Shown here piece by piece: positions 6,556 to 13,959 of a DNA stretch of 28,301 nt. The stretch comes from CAZTHL01 sp964613585. GTDB lineage: Bacteria; Pseudomonadota; Alphaproteobacteria; DSM-16000; Inquilinaceae. Where the stretch lies: the NCBI GenBank assembly GCA_964613585.1, contig CAZTHL010000049.1, positions 1 to 28,301 on the forward strand, given 5' to 3'. Numbering within the stretch: the stretch's first letter is position 1; the number at the start of each line of letters is the position of its first letter. Both the position numbers and the translations under genes were made by a program. The notes under the pieces were generated by a model. That model saw only the letters and a program-made list of their open reading frames with translations, ran no database searches and was not told where the DNA came from.

Positions 6556-8358
6556 ATGGCACGGGCCTTGTGGCGCATTCTGGTCGGCGTGCTCGCGGTG
6601 GTTGGCCTGCTTGCCGTGCTGGCGATGGTCGGGATCGGCTCGGCGATCTACAGCCTGATCGATCGGCCTCGGCCGCCCGAGCCGCCCGAGCGGATCGTGC
6701 TGGCGCTCGACCTGCGCCAGCCCCTGCCGGACAGGCCGTCGCCGGACCCGCTGCTGCGCCGGCTGGAAGGCGGTGGTCCGACCCTGCGCGAGACGGTGCA
6801 GGCGATCGACCGCGCGCGCGAGGACGAGGCCGTTATCGGGCTGGTCGCCCGCTTCTCCGGCGACCGCTTCGGCTTCGCCGCGGCACAGGAACTGCGCGCG
6901 GCGATCGGTCGGTTCCGGGACAGCGGCCGGTTCGCGCTCGCCTATGGTGAGAGCTTCGGGGAGGCCGGCGCCGGCAACATCTCCTACTACACCGCCAGCG
7001 CCTTCGAGGAGGTCTGGCTGTTGCCGATCGGCTCGGTCGGGTTGACCGGGCTCCTGGCGCAGGTGCCATTCGCCGCCGAGACGCTGGAGATGATCGGTCT
7101 CGAGCCGCAGGTCGAGAAGCGCGGGCCGTACAAGACCTTTCCGGAAACCTTCACCCGCTCGGATTTCTCGGCGGAGAATCGGCAGATGGTCGAGTGGTTG
7201 GTCGACGACCTGTTCGAGCAGCTGGTCACCGGCATCGCCGAGGACAGGGCCCTGTCTGCCGACACGGTGGCCGCGCTGATCGATCGGGCGCCCTTGACCG
7301 CCGCGGAGGCGCTCGACAACGGACTGGTCGATCGGCTGGCCGAGCCAGGCCGGTTCGAATCGGCGATCGAGGAGCGGGCGGGCGAAGGATCAGGGACTCT
7401 GGGCCCGCTCGCTTACTTGGCTGTGGCCGGGGAGCCGGAGGCGGATCCGGACGCGCGGCTGGCGCTGATCTACGCCACCGGCATGATCACCAGCGGCACC
7501 AGCCAGGACGATCCGGTGCTGGGGCCCGTGCTGATGGGCGCCGACACCATCTCCCGACTGATCGATGAGGCCATTGCCGACGACGAGATCGATGGGATCA
7601 TCATGCGGGTGGACAGCGGCGGCGGATCGGCCAGCGCCTCGGCGATCATCGGCGGGGCGGTGGAGCGGGCGCGCGAGGCAGGCAAGCCGCTGATCGTCTC
7701 CATGGGCTCGACGGCGGCGTCGGGCGGCTACTGGATCTCCACGCATGCCGCCGAGATTGTCGCCGACCCGGCCACCCTGACCGGCTCGATCGGTGTGTTC
7801 TCCGGCAAGATCGTGGTGCGGCAGCTCATGGACGAGCTCGGCGTCGACTGGGGCCGGGTCGGCCGCGGCGCCCATGCCGGAATATTCTCGCCGCTCGATC
7901 CGTTCAGCGCGAGCGAGCGCGACCGGCTCGACACCCTGATCGACGTCACCTACCGGCAATTCTTGGAGCGGGTTGCGGAGGGCCGCGACATGCCGCTCGG
8001 CGAGGTGGAGAAGATCGCGGGCGGTCGGGTGTGGACCGGCGCGCAGGCCGAGCGCGCAGGCCTGGTCGACCGGCTCGGCGGGCTCGATGTGGCGCTCGAG
8101 GCGGCACGCGAGAGCCTGGGGCTCCAGGCGGCGGCACCTGTGGCGTTGATCGTGCGGCCGCGCCCGGTGTCGCCGATCGAGCGGCTGCTCGGCCTGGTCG
8201 GCGGCGGCAGTGGTGGCGGCGGAGCCGTGCTGGCGGAGCTTGAGCGGCGGTACCCGGGGTCCGCAGGCTTGCTCGAGACGGCAATGCAGCTCGAGTGGCT
8301 GCGCTCCCGGGCTGCCGAGCCGCTCATGGTGATGCCGGATCTGGCCGTCAGCCGGTAG
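6556..8358 (+). CDS. sppA: Signal peptide peptidase SppA, 67-kDa type
   Basis: This 600-residue inner-membrane serine protease (family S49) digests cleaved signal peptides. One N-terminal membrane anchor (about residues 5-30) is followed by two S49 repeats, as in the long E. coli type. The general-base lysine lies in EKRGPYKTFPETFTR (K193) and the nucleophile in MGSTAASGGYW (S389), the standard Lys/Ser arrangement with one residue from each repeat. The start at ATG 6556 has the purine-rich AGAGAGGACAGG upstream and gives the membrane anchor directly; the frame is open further upstream but runs through the palindromic repeat. The C-terminal end has a short Gly-rich linker (GGGSGGGG) before a final helix. 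Confidence 0.96.
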   Translation: MARALWRILVGVLAVVGLLAVLAMVGIGSAIYSLIDRPRPPEPPERIVLALDLRQPLPDRPSPDPLLRRLEGGGPTLRETVQAIDRAREDEAVIGLVARFSGDRFGFAAAQELRAAIGRFRDSGRFALAYGESFGEAGAGNISYYTASAFEEVWLLPIGSVGLTGLLAQVPFAAETLEMIGLEPQVEKRGPYKTFPETFTRSDFSAENRQMVEWLVDDLFEQLVTGIAEDRALSADTVAALIDRAPLTAAEALDNGLVDRLAEPGRFESAIEERAGEGSGTLGPLAYLAVAGEPEADPDARLALIYATGMITSGTSQDDPVLGPVLMGADTISRLIDEAIADDEIDGIIMRVDSGGGSASASAIIGGAVERAREAGKPLIVSMGSTAASGGYWISTHAAEIVADPATLTGSIGVFSGKIVVRQLMDELGVDWGRVGRGAHAGIFSPLDPFSASERDRLDTLIDVTYRQFLERVAEGRDMPLGEVEKIAGGRVWTGAQAERAGLVDRLGGLDVALEAARESLGLQAAAPVALIVRPRPVSPIERLLGLVGGGSGGGGAVLAELERRYPGSAGLLETAMQLEWLRSRAAEPLMVMPDLAVSR

Positions 8359-8585
8359 CGCCCGGAGCGGCGCCGGGGCGCTCCGAAGCCGTTACGCCCG
8401 AGGCCGAAGATGCCTTTGCGATAGTCAGATGAACGAGACCGGCGTGCAGTCGCCGCGGCCGACGCCGGAAGGGCACTCCCGGCCAGTAATGGCTGTATCA
8501 ACCACGCCGGTGGCTGGCTCCGTCTGACGCGTTCCTCTGGAAAAGAGCTGATCCACCCATGTCGTCAACGTTAACTCGATTTTAA
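8359..8585. other. Intergenic region after sppA
   Basis: A GC hairpin sits directly after the sppA stop (8364-8384, GGAGCG pairing with CGCTCC) but lacks a T-run. No convincing coding frame follows; a 32-codon plus ORF from 8429 has no ribosome binding site and was discounted. AT content rises near 8570-8590, where TTTAAT (8581-8586) could be a -10 box for the downstream structured transcript, although no good -35 box was found. Confidence 0.4.
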
Positions 8586-8708
8586 TGCGGGGCATTTAGC
8601 GTGACTTTTGTCGGTGATGGCGTGGCTTGCACGCCTCGCCATTGTCCGATCCTTGTTGATGCCTCCCTGTTGGACTTGGGCCGTCCGTTCGCGGACGGCC
8701 CTTTTTTT
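8586..8708 (+). ncRNA. Candidate structured small RNA ending in a strong terminator
   Basis: Between a TTTAAT hexamer and a strong intrinsic terminator there is about 120 nt without a coding frame. The middle contains a long hairpin near 8611-8651. TCGG and ATGGCG pair with CGCCAT and CCGA across an inner GGC-TTGCAC-GCC helix. The terminator has no gene on this strand directly upstream: sppA ends 320 bp earlier, with its own hairpin. A stand-alone transcript is therefore the simplest explanation. I could not match it to a known RNA family by eye. The alternative is a long sppA 3' untranslated region. Confidence 0.4.
8678..8708 (+). terminator. Rho-independent terminator with TTCG loop
   Basis: A perfect 10-bp stem (GGGCCGTCCG at 8678-8687 with CGGACGGCCC at 8692-8701) closes a TTCG tetraloop and is followed by seven T. 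This is the strongest terminator in the window and acts on the plus strand. Confidence 0.93.
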
Positions 8709-8823
8709 CCTTGATCCGTGACCTCACGCCCCGCGGACATAAGCGCTCACGTAAGCGCGAAGTATCTTGTAATGCGCCTGAGCCATCGCGACCTCTATTC
8801 ATAAAGTATTAAGCCTGGGGTTT

Positions 8824-8841
8824 GGTCGCAGTGCTGCGACC
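8824..8841. promoter_or_regulatory. Perfect inverted repeat upstream of the 83-aa gene
   Basis: GGTCGCAG (8824-8831) and CTGCGACC (8834-8841) form a perfect 8-bp dyad with a two-base centre, about 33 bp before the start codon at 8874. It may be an operator for a dimeric repressor or a leader hairpin. No clear promoter boxes were found to decide. Confidence 0.45.
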
Positions 8842-8873
8842 GATGGGCACATGGGATCAGCGGGGAGACTGGA

Positions 8874-9125
8874 ATGAAGTCGACCATCAGCGTCGCGAGC
8901 GGGTGGGGTGCCGGGGTGGCCATGTGGGTCGCCGCCCTCGCTCTATTGGCGGCCATGGAGGATCCGGGGCCGCTCGATCGGCTGACCGAGGCCGTGCCAA
9001 GGCCGATCCCCGAGGCCGTCCTGGGCAATGAGCGGTACGTGGAGACGGGTCTCCTTGCGCCGATGCCGAATATGGCTGGAAGGCACAACGCCTCCGGCGA
9101 GGAGCCGCTCGAGAGGCGCGGGTAA
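8874..9125 (+). CDS. Small single-pass membrane or exported protein (83 aa), unknown
   Basis: ATG 8874 is preceded by GGGGAGAC about 6 bases upstream. The product has one hydrophobic segment (about residues 11-28, GAGVAMWVAALALLAAM) after a short N-terminus with one lysine, then a proline-rich soluble part ending RHNASGEEPLERRG. This is compatible with a signal anchor or a cleaved signal peptide. I do not recognise a family. An inverted repeat lies in the 5' region and a 13-bp hairpin (9147-9178) just after the stop, so it looks like a single-gene unit. The coding call rests on the ribosome binding site, the membrane-segment organisation and these flanks; homologues could not be checked. Confidence 0.55.
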   Translation: MKSTISVASGWGAGVAMWVAALALLAAMEDPGPLDRLTEAVPRPIPEAVLGNERYVETGLLAPMPNMAGRHNASGEEPLERRG

Positions 9126-9848
9126 TTCTGGCTGAGTTCTTGAAGCGCCGAGCCAACGAGTTGACTCGTCGGCTCGGCTGGGGGCGAGCCCGCCGAGCCT
9201 GCCACCGCCCGGGCGCGCCGTCGCGAGCCGATGGCTGAACCCGTTGACTCGGGTGTATTGGGCGTGAGGATTGCCCGGCGCTGCGGGCGAGGGTGCTTCT
9301 GAAAGCGGGACCGTTGCCCTGGTGTTCCTGGATCCAACGGCTTGGAGCGTGCCCTCTGTCGCTCCGCGACCCGGTAGCGTGGCCCCGCCATTGTCGGTCA
9401 ATGATCGCGCGACACCGGCGAGCGCATTTGCTGTCGCGCGTCGTGTGGTCCCGTTCCCAAACATTCCCGATGATCCTTTCCAACAGCGCTTGACTCACCT
9501 TCCGGTTCAGGACCAGGCGTGGCACCCCACCCTTTGCCAGACACCGCGATGACCGCCCGCTGGGGATGACCGGCCGGCCTGCGCCCGACTCGTGGGCGGT
9601 CGCTCCGGCCGGCCGGTTCTCCCCAGCTCCTCGGCTACGCCACTTCAAGGGACATCACCTCGTCCCGCTCGCGCAGATCCGTCGAACACGCTCGTGCCAT
9701 AGGCGCCGGCCTCCTCCTCCAGCCGGCATCTTGAATCACAACCTAATCTCGAATGGAGCCCCTCAGAGATTCAGCTAAAGACGGAACCGTCCAAGCAAAA
9801 ATTTTGGTTGGCTGTAGAACGATTATGAATGACATTGTTGGTCCAGTG
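9126..9848. other. Non-coding stretch of about 700 bp rich in hairpins
   Basis: No frame on either strand resembles a known protein. The stretch holds a strong hairpin at 9147-9178 (GCCGAGCC and ACGAG arms around TTGA), probably ending the 83-aa gene although without a T-run, and a pair of interleaved hairpins at 9551-9625. From about 9730 the GC content drops clearly compared with the surroundings. A short minus-strand stretch near 9525-9545 reads LVLNRKV, recalling the CsrA N-terminus, but nothing after it fits. No transposase remnant was identified. Confidence 0.5.
9147..9178 (+). terminator. Hairpin after the 83-aa gene, possible terminator
   Basis: GCCGAGCC (9147-9154) pairs with GGCTCGGC (9171-9178), and the inner ACGAG pairs with CTCGT around a TTGA loop, with one A/C mismatch. 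It starts 22 bp after the stop codon. No T-run follows, so it may be an RNA-stabilising 3' structure and not a true intrinsic terminator. Confidence 0.5.
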
Positions 9849-9873
9849 GGAACCGGTCTTGAAAACATAAGTT
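9849..9873 (+). promoter_or_regulatory. Possible EcfG-type (general stress) promoter for the GMC gene
   Basis: GGAAC (9849-9853) is followed after 16 bases by AGTT (9870-9873). The alphaproteobacterial EcfG consensus is GGAAC-N16/17-CGTT, so the match is complete except for the first -10 base. It lies about 75 bp before the GMC oxidoreductase start, in an AT-richer stretch that looks like promoter DNA. This is a pattern match only. Confidence 0.3.
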
Positions 9874-9946
9874 GATCCCAGGTCATCCCGGTAATGCCGA
9901 CCATGGCGGACGCCGGAGGCTTCTTCAAATCTGGGGACTTTTTTCA

Positions 9947-11587
9947 ATGATATTGGACGCCGGGACGCTGCCTCAGGGCACTTCGCTTGAGGCCGATCTT
10001 GCCATAGTCGGATCCGGCGCCGCCGGCATGACTCTGGCGCTGGAGTTCGCCGGTCGTAAGGAAAGAGTGATCCTCCTCGAAGGAGGCGGGATCGAGGGCT
10101 CGGAGGCAAGCCAGAGCCTCTATCGCGGTCAGAATGTCGGGGTGCCGTATTTCCCGCTTGATCAATGTCGCAGTCGACAGCTGGGGGGCTCCACCAATTG
10201 CTGGGGCGGATACTGCCGGATCTTCGATGAGCTCGATTTCGAGCCGCGCGCCCGGATTCCTCATTCCGGCTGGGCGCTTTCCCTCGCCGACATCATGCCG
10301 TGGTACGAGAAGGCGCATGATCTCTGCCGCTTGCCGTCTTTGGACTACCGGCAGGAAGCCTGGGCGGCTCGGGACCGAGAGCGTCTTTGCAATCCCTTCA
10401 GCGGAAGCGATGCCGTGGCCCTTGAAGTGGTTCAGAAGGCCAATTTCAAGGCCGCCACCCATCGGGAGGATCTGGCACGGGCCGCGAACGTCCAACTTTG
10501 CGTTGACGCGACCGTGCTTCGACTTGTGACCGATCCCGGAGGGCGCCGGGTTACCGGGCTGGCTGTATCCACCGCAACCGGCAAGCGGCTGGACGTCTCG
10601 GCTCGATACGTGGTGCTCGCAGCCGGCGGCATCGAGAATCCACGGCTCCTTCTCCTGTCACGCGACGCCGATCCGGCAGGGCTTGGCAACAGGCATGGGC
10701 AGGTCGGTCGTTACTTCATGGACCATTTGAGCTTCACGGTCGGCACTTACACGCCGATCGAGGAAGGATTCCGCGAGAGATACTTCTCCCGATGGATAGC
10801 GCTGGGCGACGGTCAGGTCCGCAATTCCGTTCTTATTGCCGAGAAGATCCGACGCCAGGAGCAGCTGCTCCGATGCTTCTTCGAGTTTGCGCCGCGACTT
10901 CCTCAAGGCGCGCACGGCTACAAGTCGGCAAAGCACATTCTGGACCAACTGCGGCACGGTCGGCGCATCGAAGGCCTCCGCGAGCACGTAGGAAATGTGA
11001 TTGAGGATCGGGACGTTCTGGTTCCCTTCGCCCGGCGCAAGCTGCTGGGCGCGTCGGCGCGACCGACGCCGGCAGGCAAGCCGTTCAAGCTGACCGTATC
11101 CGCAGAGCCGTCACCCAATCCGGACAGCCGCGTCACCCTGGCCTCCCGTACCGACCGTCTGGGGCAGCCCTTGGCACGCCTGGACTGGCGTGTCGCCGCC
11201 CTGGATCGCGATTGCGTGCGCCGATCCCTGGAGATCCTGGCCTCCGAGACCGACCGCCTTGGCTTGGGCAAGGTCAGCATCCATCCCGATGAGACGTGGT
11301 CCTTGCACGGCCATTATCATCACATCGGGACGACGCGGATGAGCACGGACGAGAGGTACGGCGTGGTTGACCCACACTGCCGTGTCCACGGCGTCGACAA
11401 TCTCTACGTCGCCGGCAGCTCGGTGTTCCCGACCGCGGGCGCCGGCACCACCACACTACTCATCGTCGCCTTGGCGTTACGACTTGCCGATGAGTTGAGG
11501 TCGACCCTGGAAAGAGACAGGAAAGTCCCGACCGGCTCTGGAACGGTGACACCTCGTGTCGCTGCCGCCGTCCCGGCCTCCGCCTGA
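9947..11587 (+). CDS. GMC family FAD-dependent oxidoreductase
   Basis: This is a 546-residue flavoprotein of the glucose-methanol-choline family, which oxidises alcohols or sugars. The FAD-binding fold begins with DLAIVGSGAAGMTLALEFAG and an acidic LLEGGG. GGSTNCWGGYCRIF follows, then an AGGIENPRLLLL motif, and near the C-terminus HYHHIGTTRM with the catalytic His at 458. The final motif, VFPTAGAGTTTLLIVALALR, has Thr (T501) where most relatives have the Asn of an NPT motif that completes the active-site pair. There is no signal peptide. The start at ATG 9947 directly precedes the homology, with GGGGAC upstream; longer in-frame starts run into non-coding sequence. It resembles polyol or sugar dehydrogenase large subunits, but no small or cytochrome subunit gene is adjacent. 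The substrate is unknown. Confidence 0.92.
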   Translation: MILDAGTLPQGTSLEADLAIVGSGAAGMTLALEFAGRKERVILLEGGGIEGSEASQSLYRGQNVGVPYFPLDQCRSRQLGGSTNCWGGYCRIFDELDFEPRARIPHSGWALSLADIMPWYEKAHDLCRLPSLDYRQEAWAARDRERLCNPFSGSDAVALEVVQKANFKAATHREDLARAANVQLCVDATVLRLVTDPGGRRVTGLAVSTATGKRLDVSARYVVLAAGGIENPRLLLLSRDADPAGLGNRHGQVGRYFMDHLSFTVGTYTPIEEGFRERYFSRWIALGDGQVRNSVLIAEKIRRQEQLLRCFFEFAPRLPQGAHGYKSAKHILDQLRHGRRIEGLREHVGNVIEDRDVLVPFARRKLLGASARPTPAGKPFKLTVSAEPSPNPDSRVTLASRTDRLGQPLARLDWRVAALDRDCVRRSLEILASETDRLGLGKVSIHPDETWSLHGHYHHIGTTRMSTDERYGVVDPHCRVHGVDNLYVAGSSVFPTAGAGTTTLLIVALALRLADELRSTLERDRKVPTGSGTVTPRVAAAVPASA

Positions 11588-11601
11588 GGCTGACTCGGTA
11601 T

Positions 11602-11669
11602 CGGCCCACTCCCCCGCCCGGCCAGCCTGAGCCTGCTGTCGTCCGGTGGCCGGGTGGGGGAGCGGGCCG
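11602..11669. repeat. Dispersed intergenic palindrome, copy 2 (inverted)
   Basis: Arms at 11602-11624 (starting CGGCCCACTCCCCCG) and 11647-11669 (ending GGGGGAGCGGGCCG) form a long hairpin. The reverse complement of this element matches copy 1 at 6410-6490 over about 75 bp including the loop (CGACAGCA, GCTCAGG) and flanks (TGGCATCG). It lies between the convergent GMC gene and moxR-operon end, where it could act as a bidirectional transcription barrier. Confidence 0.85.
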
Positions 11670-11707
11670 GCGATGCCAGCTGAAGCGGAAACAGGTCAGT
11701 CAGTCGG

Positions 11708-11769
11708 GACTGCGACGATACCCCGACTGACGATACCCTGACTGACGATACACTGACTATCGATCGTGA
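11708..11769. repeat. Tandem 15-bp repeat array, intergenic
   Basis: Two nearly identical units, GACTGACGATACCCT (11725-11739) and GACTGACGATACACT (11740-11754), are flanked by a diverged 17-bp unit (11708-11724) and a partial one (11755-11769). The array lies between the palindromic repeat and the end of the 698-aa gene. No coding role is apparent. Confidence 0.8.
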
Positions 11770-11829
11770 CCGTGGGCGCCTCGGTAGGGTGCGCCAAGGA
11801 ACAAGAACGGGCGCATCCACATGCGTCCG

Positions 11830-13926
11830 TCAGCGACCCTCACGCCGCCATGCGGCGATGAGGCCGCCGACGACGAGCAGCAGGACCAGCGCCGGCGGCA
11901 CAAGCGAGTCCTCGCGGATGCCCGCCACATTGTAGTCGCCATTCATCCTGAGACCGATCCAGCCTCGCCCGGCGGCCTCACGGTCCGGGCGAACCCGGCG
12001 AACCCGCGGCGTGCCGTCCTGCTCGAGCCAGCGGACCGACCCCTTGGTCGCGTCGGCGACGGGCCGCAGGCGATCGGGCGTCGTCCGCAAGTCCGACAGC
12101 TCGGGAGGATTGGGGGTCCCTACCACCGCCAAGGCGGTCCGATCGGCTCCGATGATCCGAAAGATCCCCGGTTCCTCGGCAGAGAACACCGCCTCGGCTC
12201 GTCCGGGCGACGTCTCGTTGAGATGAAGCGTCCGAACCGCTCCTGATGGTGATTCAACGCGGACCTCGCCCGACGCGTCCTGGAGGCTTCGACGCTCCAC
12301 CCGCACCTCGCGGCCATCAACCTCGGCCTTCAGGTCGCTTTCCTCCAGCTCGGGCTCCTTCATGAGCCAGTGGGCCAAACGGCGCAGCAGCTCCGCCTGG
12401 GGGCCTCCACCCTCGAAATTGCGCGACCACAGCCAAATGTGGTCGCTCATAAGTTGTGCGACCCGGCCATCACCGACCCGATCGAGGATGAGCAGGGGGC
12501 GGCCATCGAGCCCCTTCATCACGGTGGCGCCGGAACTCGAGGCGACGTCAACCTGGCGAAACCAACGCCCCCATGCCGGCTCCGGCGGGCTCGCCCGGTC
12601 GCCGGCCGGGCCCGAGGTGTCAAGGAGCTCGCTGGTCACCGGGTGCCTGAGGCCCAGGTCGGTTAGGTCGGGGCGGAAGCCCTCCTCCAGAACCCGTCCC
12701 GTCGGCTCTCCGGGCAGCACCTCGCCCAGCGGCGTTCGATAAAGGCTGAACGTCGAGGCGAACTGAGGGCCGCTCGCCTCCAGGAAGGCACCTCCGGATC
12801 GCACATAATTTGCAATATTGCCGAGATAAAGGCTCGGAAGGACCCCCCGCCGCCGATATCGATCAAAAATGATGAGGTCGAACTCGTTAAGCCTCAGCTC
12901 AAAGAGTTCTCGAATTGGAAATGAGATCAGCGAAAGCTCGTTTATTGGCGTGCCGTCCTGCTTCTCAGGCGGGCGCAAGATCGTGAAGTGAACCAGGTCG
13001 ACGCTGGGATCGGACTTGAGGATCGTCCGCCACGTCCGCTCGCCGGGATGCGGCTCGCCGGACACCAGCAGCACTCGGAGGCGATCCCGGACACCATTGA
13101 TCACGACCGCGGCGCGGTTGTTCGCGAGAGCCAGCTCCTCCGTGGCCGGCGCCACCTCGAGCTCGAAGACCGTTGGCCCACCATGCTCGATCGGCAGTGT
13201 CAGATCCTGTGCAATGCCGATCGGCACATCGAGCACCATGGGTTCACCACCGTCCCGCCGAATGGACAGGGAGGTCAGGCCACCACCGCCCTGCCCGGGC
13301 AGATCCTCCACCATGACCGTGACATTGACGGACTGGCCCACCAGACCGAAGCTGGGAGCCCGATCAATGACAAGCCGGCGGTCGGCCTCGTCCCGGCGAC
13401 CGGTCAGAAGCGTGTGGACTGGACCGAACTCGGTCAGTGTCGCTTCATTTTCGGGTACGTCATGAACCTGTCCGTCGGTCAGGAGAATGGTCCCTGCCAT
13501 CCGGCGTCTCGGCACGTCGATGAGCGCCGCGTCAAGGCTTTCGAATAGCCGCGTTCGCTCGATCGAGGCATCCTGATCACCCCCGCTCCGCACAATGCGA
13601 AGGTCGAGATCGTCAAACTGCTCCAGGTCTTCACGCAACCGTGCGAGGGCGGCCTCGGCCCGGGCAGCACGCTCGCCGATCTCATGGCTTGGAGACTGGT
13701 CGACAACAATGACGGCCACATCCTCGATGGGCTCCCGCTCCTCGCGGACGAGCGATGGATTGAGGAGGACAATGGCCAAGGTTGCCGCAACGAGGCTGCG
13801 CCACAACCAGCCCCGCGCGCCGCGAATGGCAGCCAAGCCGATCGTGAGGAACATTGCTGACAGGAGCGGACCCAGCAGCCACCATGGAAGCTGAGGCGCC
13901 AAGGCGATATTCGTGCTGTCGAGCAT
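11830..13926 (-). CDS. 698-aa membrane protein with VWA-like and glutamine-amidotransferase-like regions
   Basis: This is the last gene of the moxR operon. Two N-terminal membrane helices (about residues 15-35 and 42-60) precede a von Willebrand A-like region with VAVIVVDQSPSHEIG (a degenerate DxSxS metal site) and GTILLTDGQVHD. A beta-rich stretch is followed by a glutamine amidotransferase-like fold (about 280-480, LRVLLVSGEPHPGERTWR and FDLIIFDRYRRRG). A C-terminal helix (about 670-690, ALVLLLVVGGLIAAWRR) ends the protein. The architecture corresponds to uncharacterised membrane proteins with a GATase-like domain found beside MoxR and DUF4159 genes. No catalytic Cys triad of true amidotransferases is apparent, so the domain is probably structural or binding. 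It starts 34 bp after the upstream gene ends. Confidence 0.85.
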   Translation of the reverse strand: MLDSTNIALAPQLPWWLLGPLLSAMFLTIGLAAIRGARGWLWRSLVAATLAIVLLNPSLVREEREPIEDVAVIVVDQSPSHEIGERAARAEAALARLREDLEQFDDLDLRIVRSGGDQDASIERTRLFESLDAALIDVPRRRMAGTILLTDGQVHDVPENEATLTEFGPVHTLLTGRRDEADRRLVIDRAPSFGLVGQSVNVTVMVEDLPGQGGGGLTSLSIRRDGGEPMVLDVPIGIAQDLTLPIEHGGPTVFELEVAPATEELALANNRAAVVINGVRDRLRVLLVSGEPHPGERTWRTILKSDPSVDLVHFTILRPPEKQDGTPINELSLISFPIRELFELRLNEFDLIIFDRYRRRGVLPSLYLGNIANYVRSGGAFLEASGPQFASTFSLYRTPLGEVLPGEPTGRVLEEGFRPDLTDLGLRHPVTSELLDTSGPAGDRASPPEPAWGRWFRQVDVASSSGATVMKGLDGRPLLILDRVGDGRVAQLMSDHIWLWSRNFEGGGPQAELLRRLAHWLMKEPELEESDLKAEVDGREVRVERRSLQDASGEVRVESPSGAVRTLHLNETSPGRAEAVFSAEEPGIFRIIGADRTALAVVGTPNPPELSDLRTTPDRLRPVADATKGSVRWLEQDGTPRVRRVRPDREAAGRGWIGLRMNGDYNVAGIREDSLVPPALVLLLVVGGLIAAWRREGR

Positions 13927-13959
13927 CTATGCGGGTCGCGATGAAGGATTCGAGTTGGG

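Noticed and set aside
8429..8527. 32-codon plus-strand ORF after sppA
   Set aside because: No ribosome binding site, no recognisable features and composition typical of random high-GC frames.
9500..9560. CsrA-like LVLNRKV on the minus strand
   Set aside because: Only seven residues agree and nothing downstream matches CsrA; the resemblance is probably chance.
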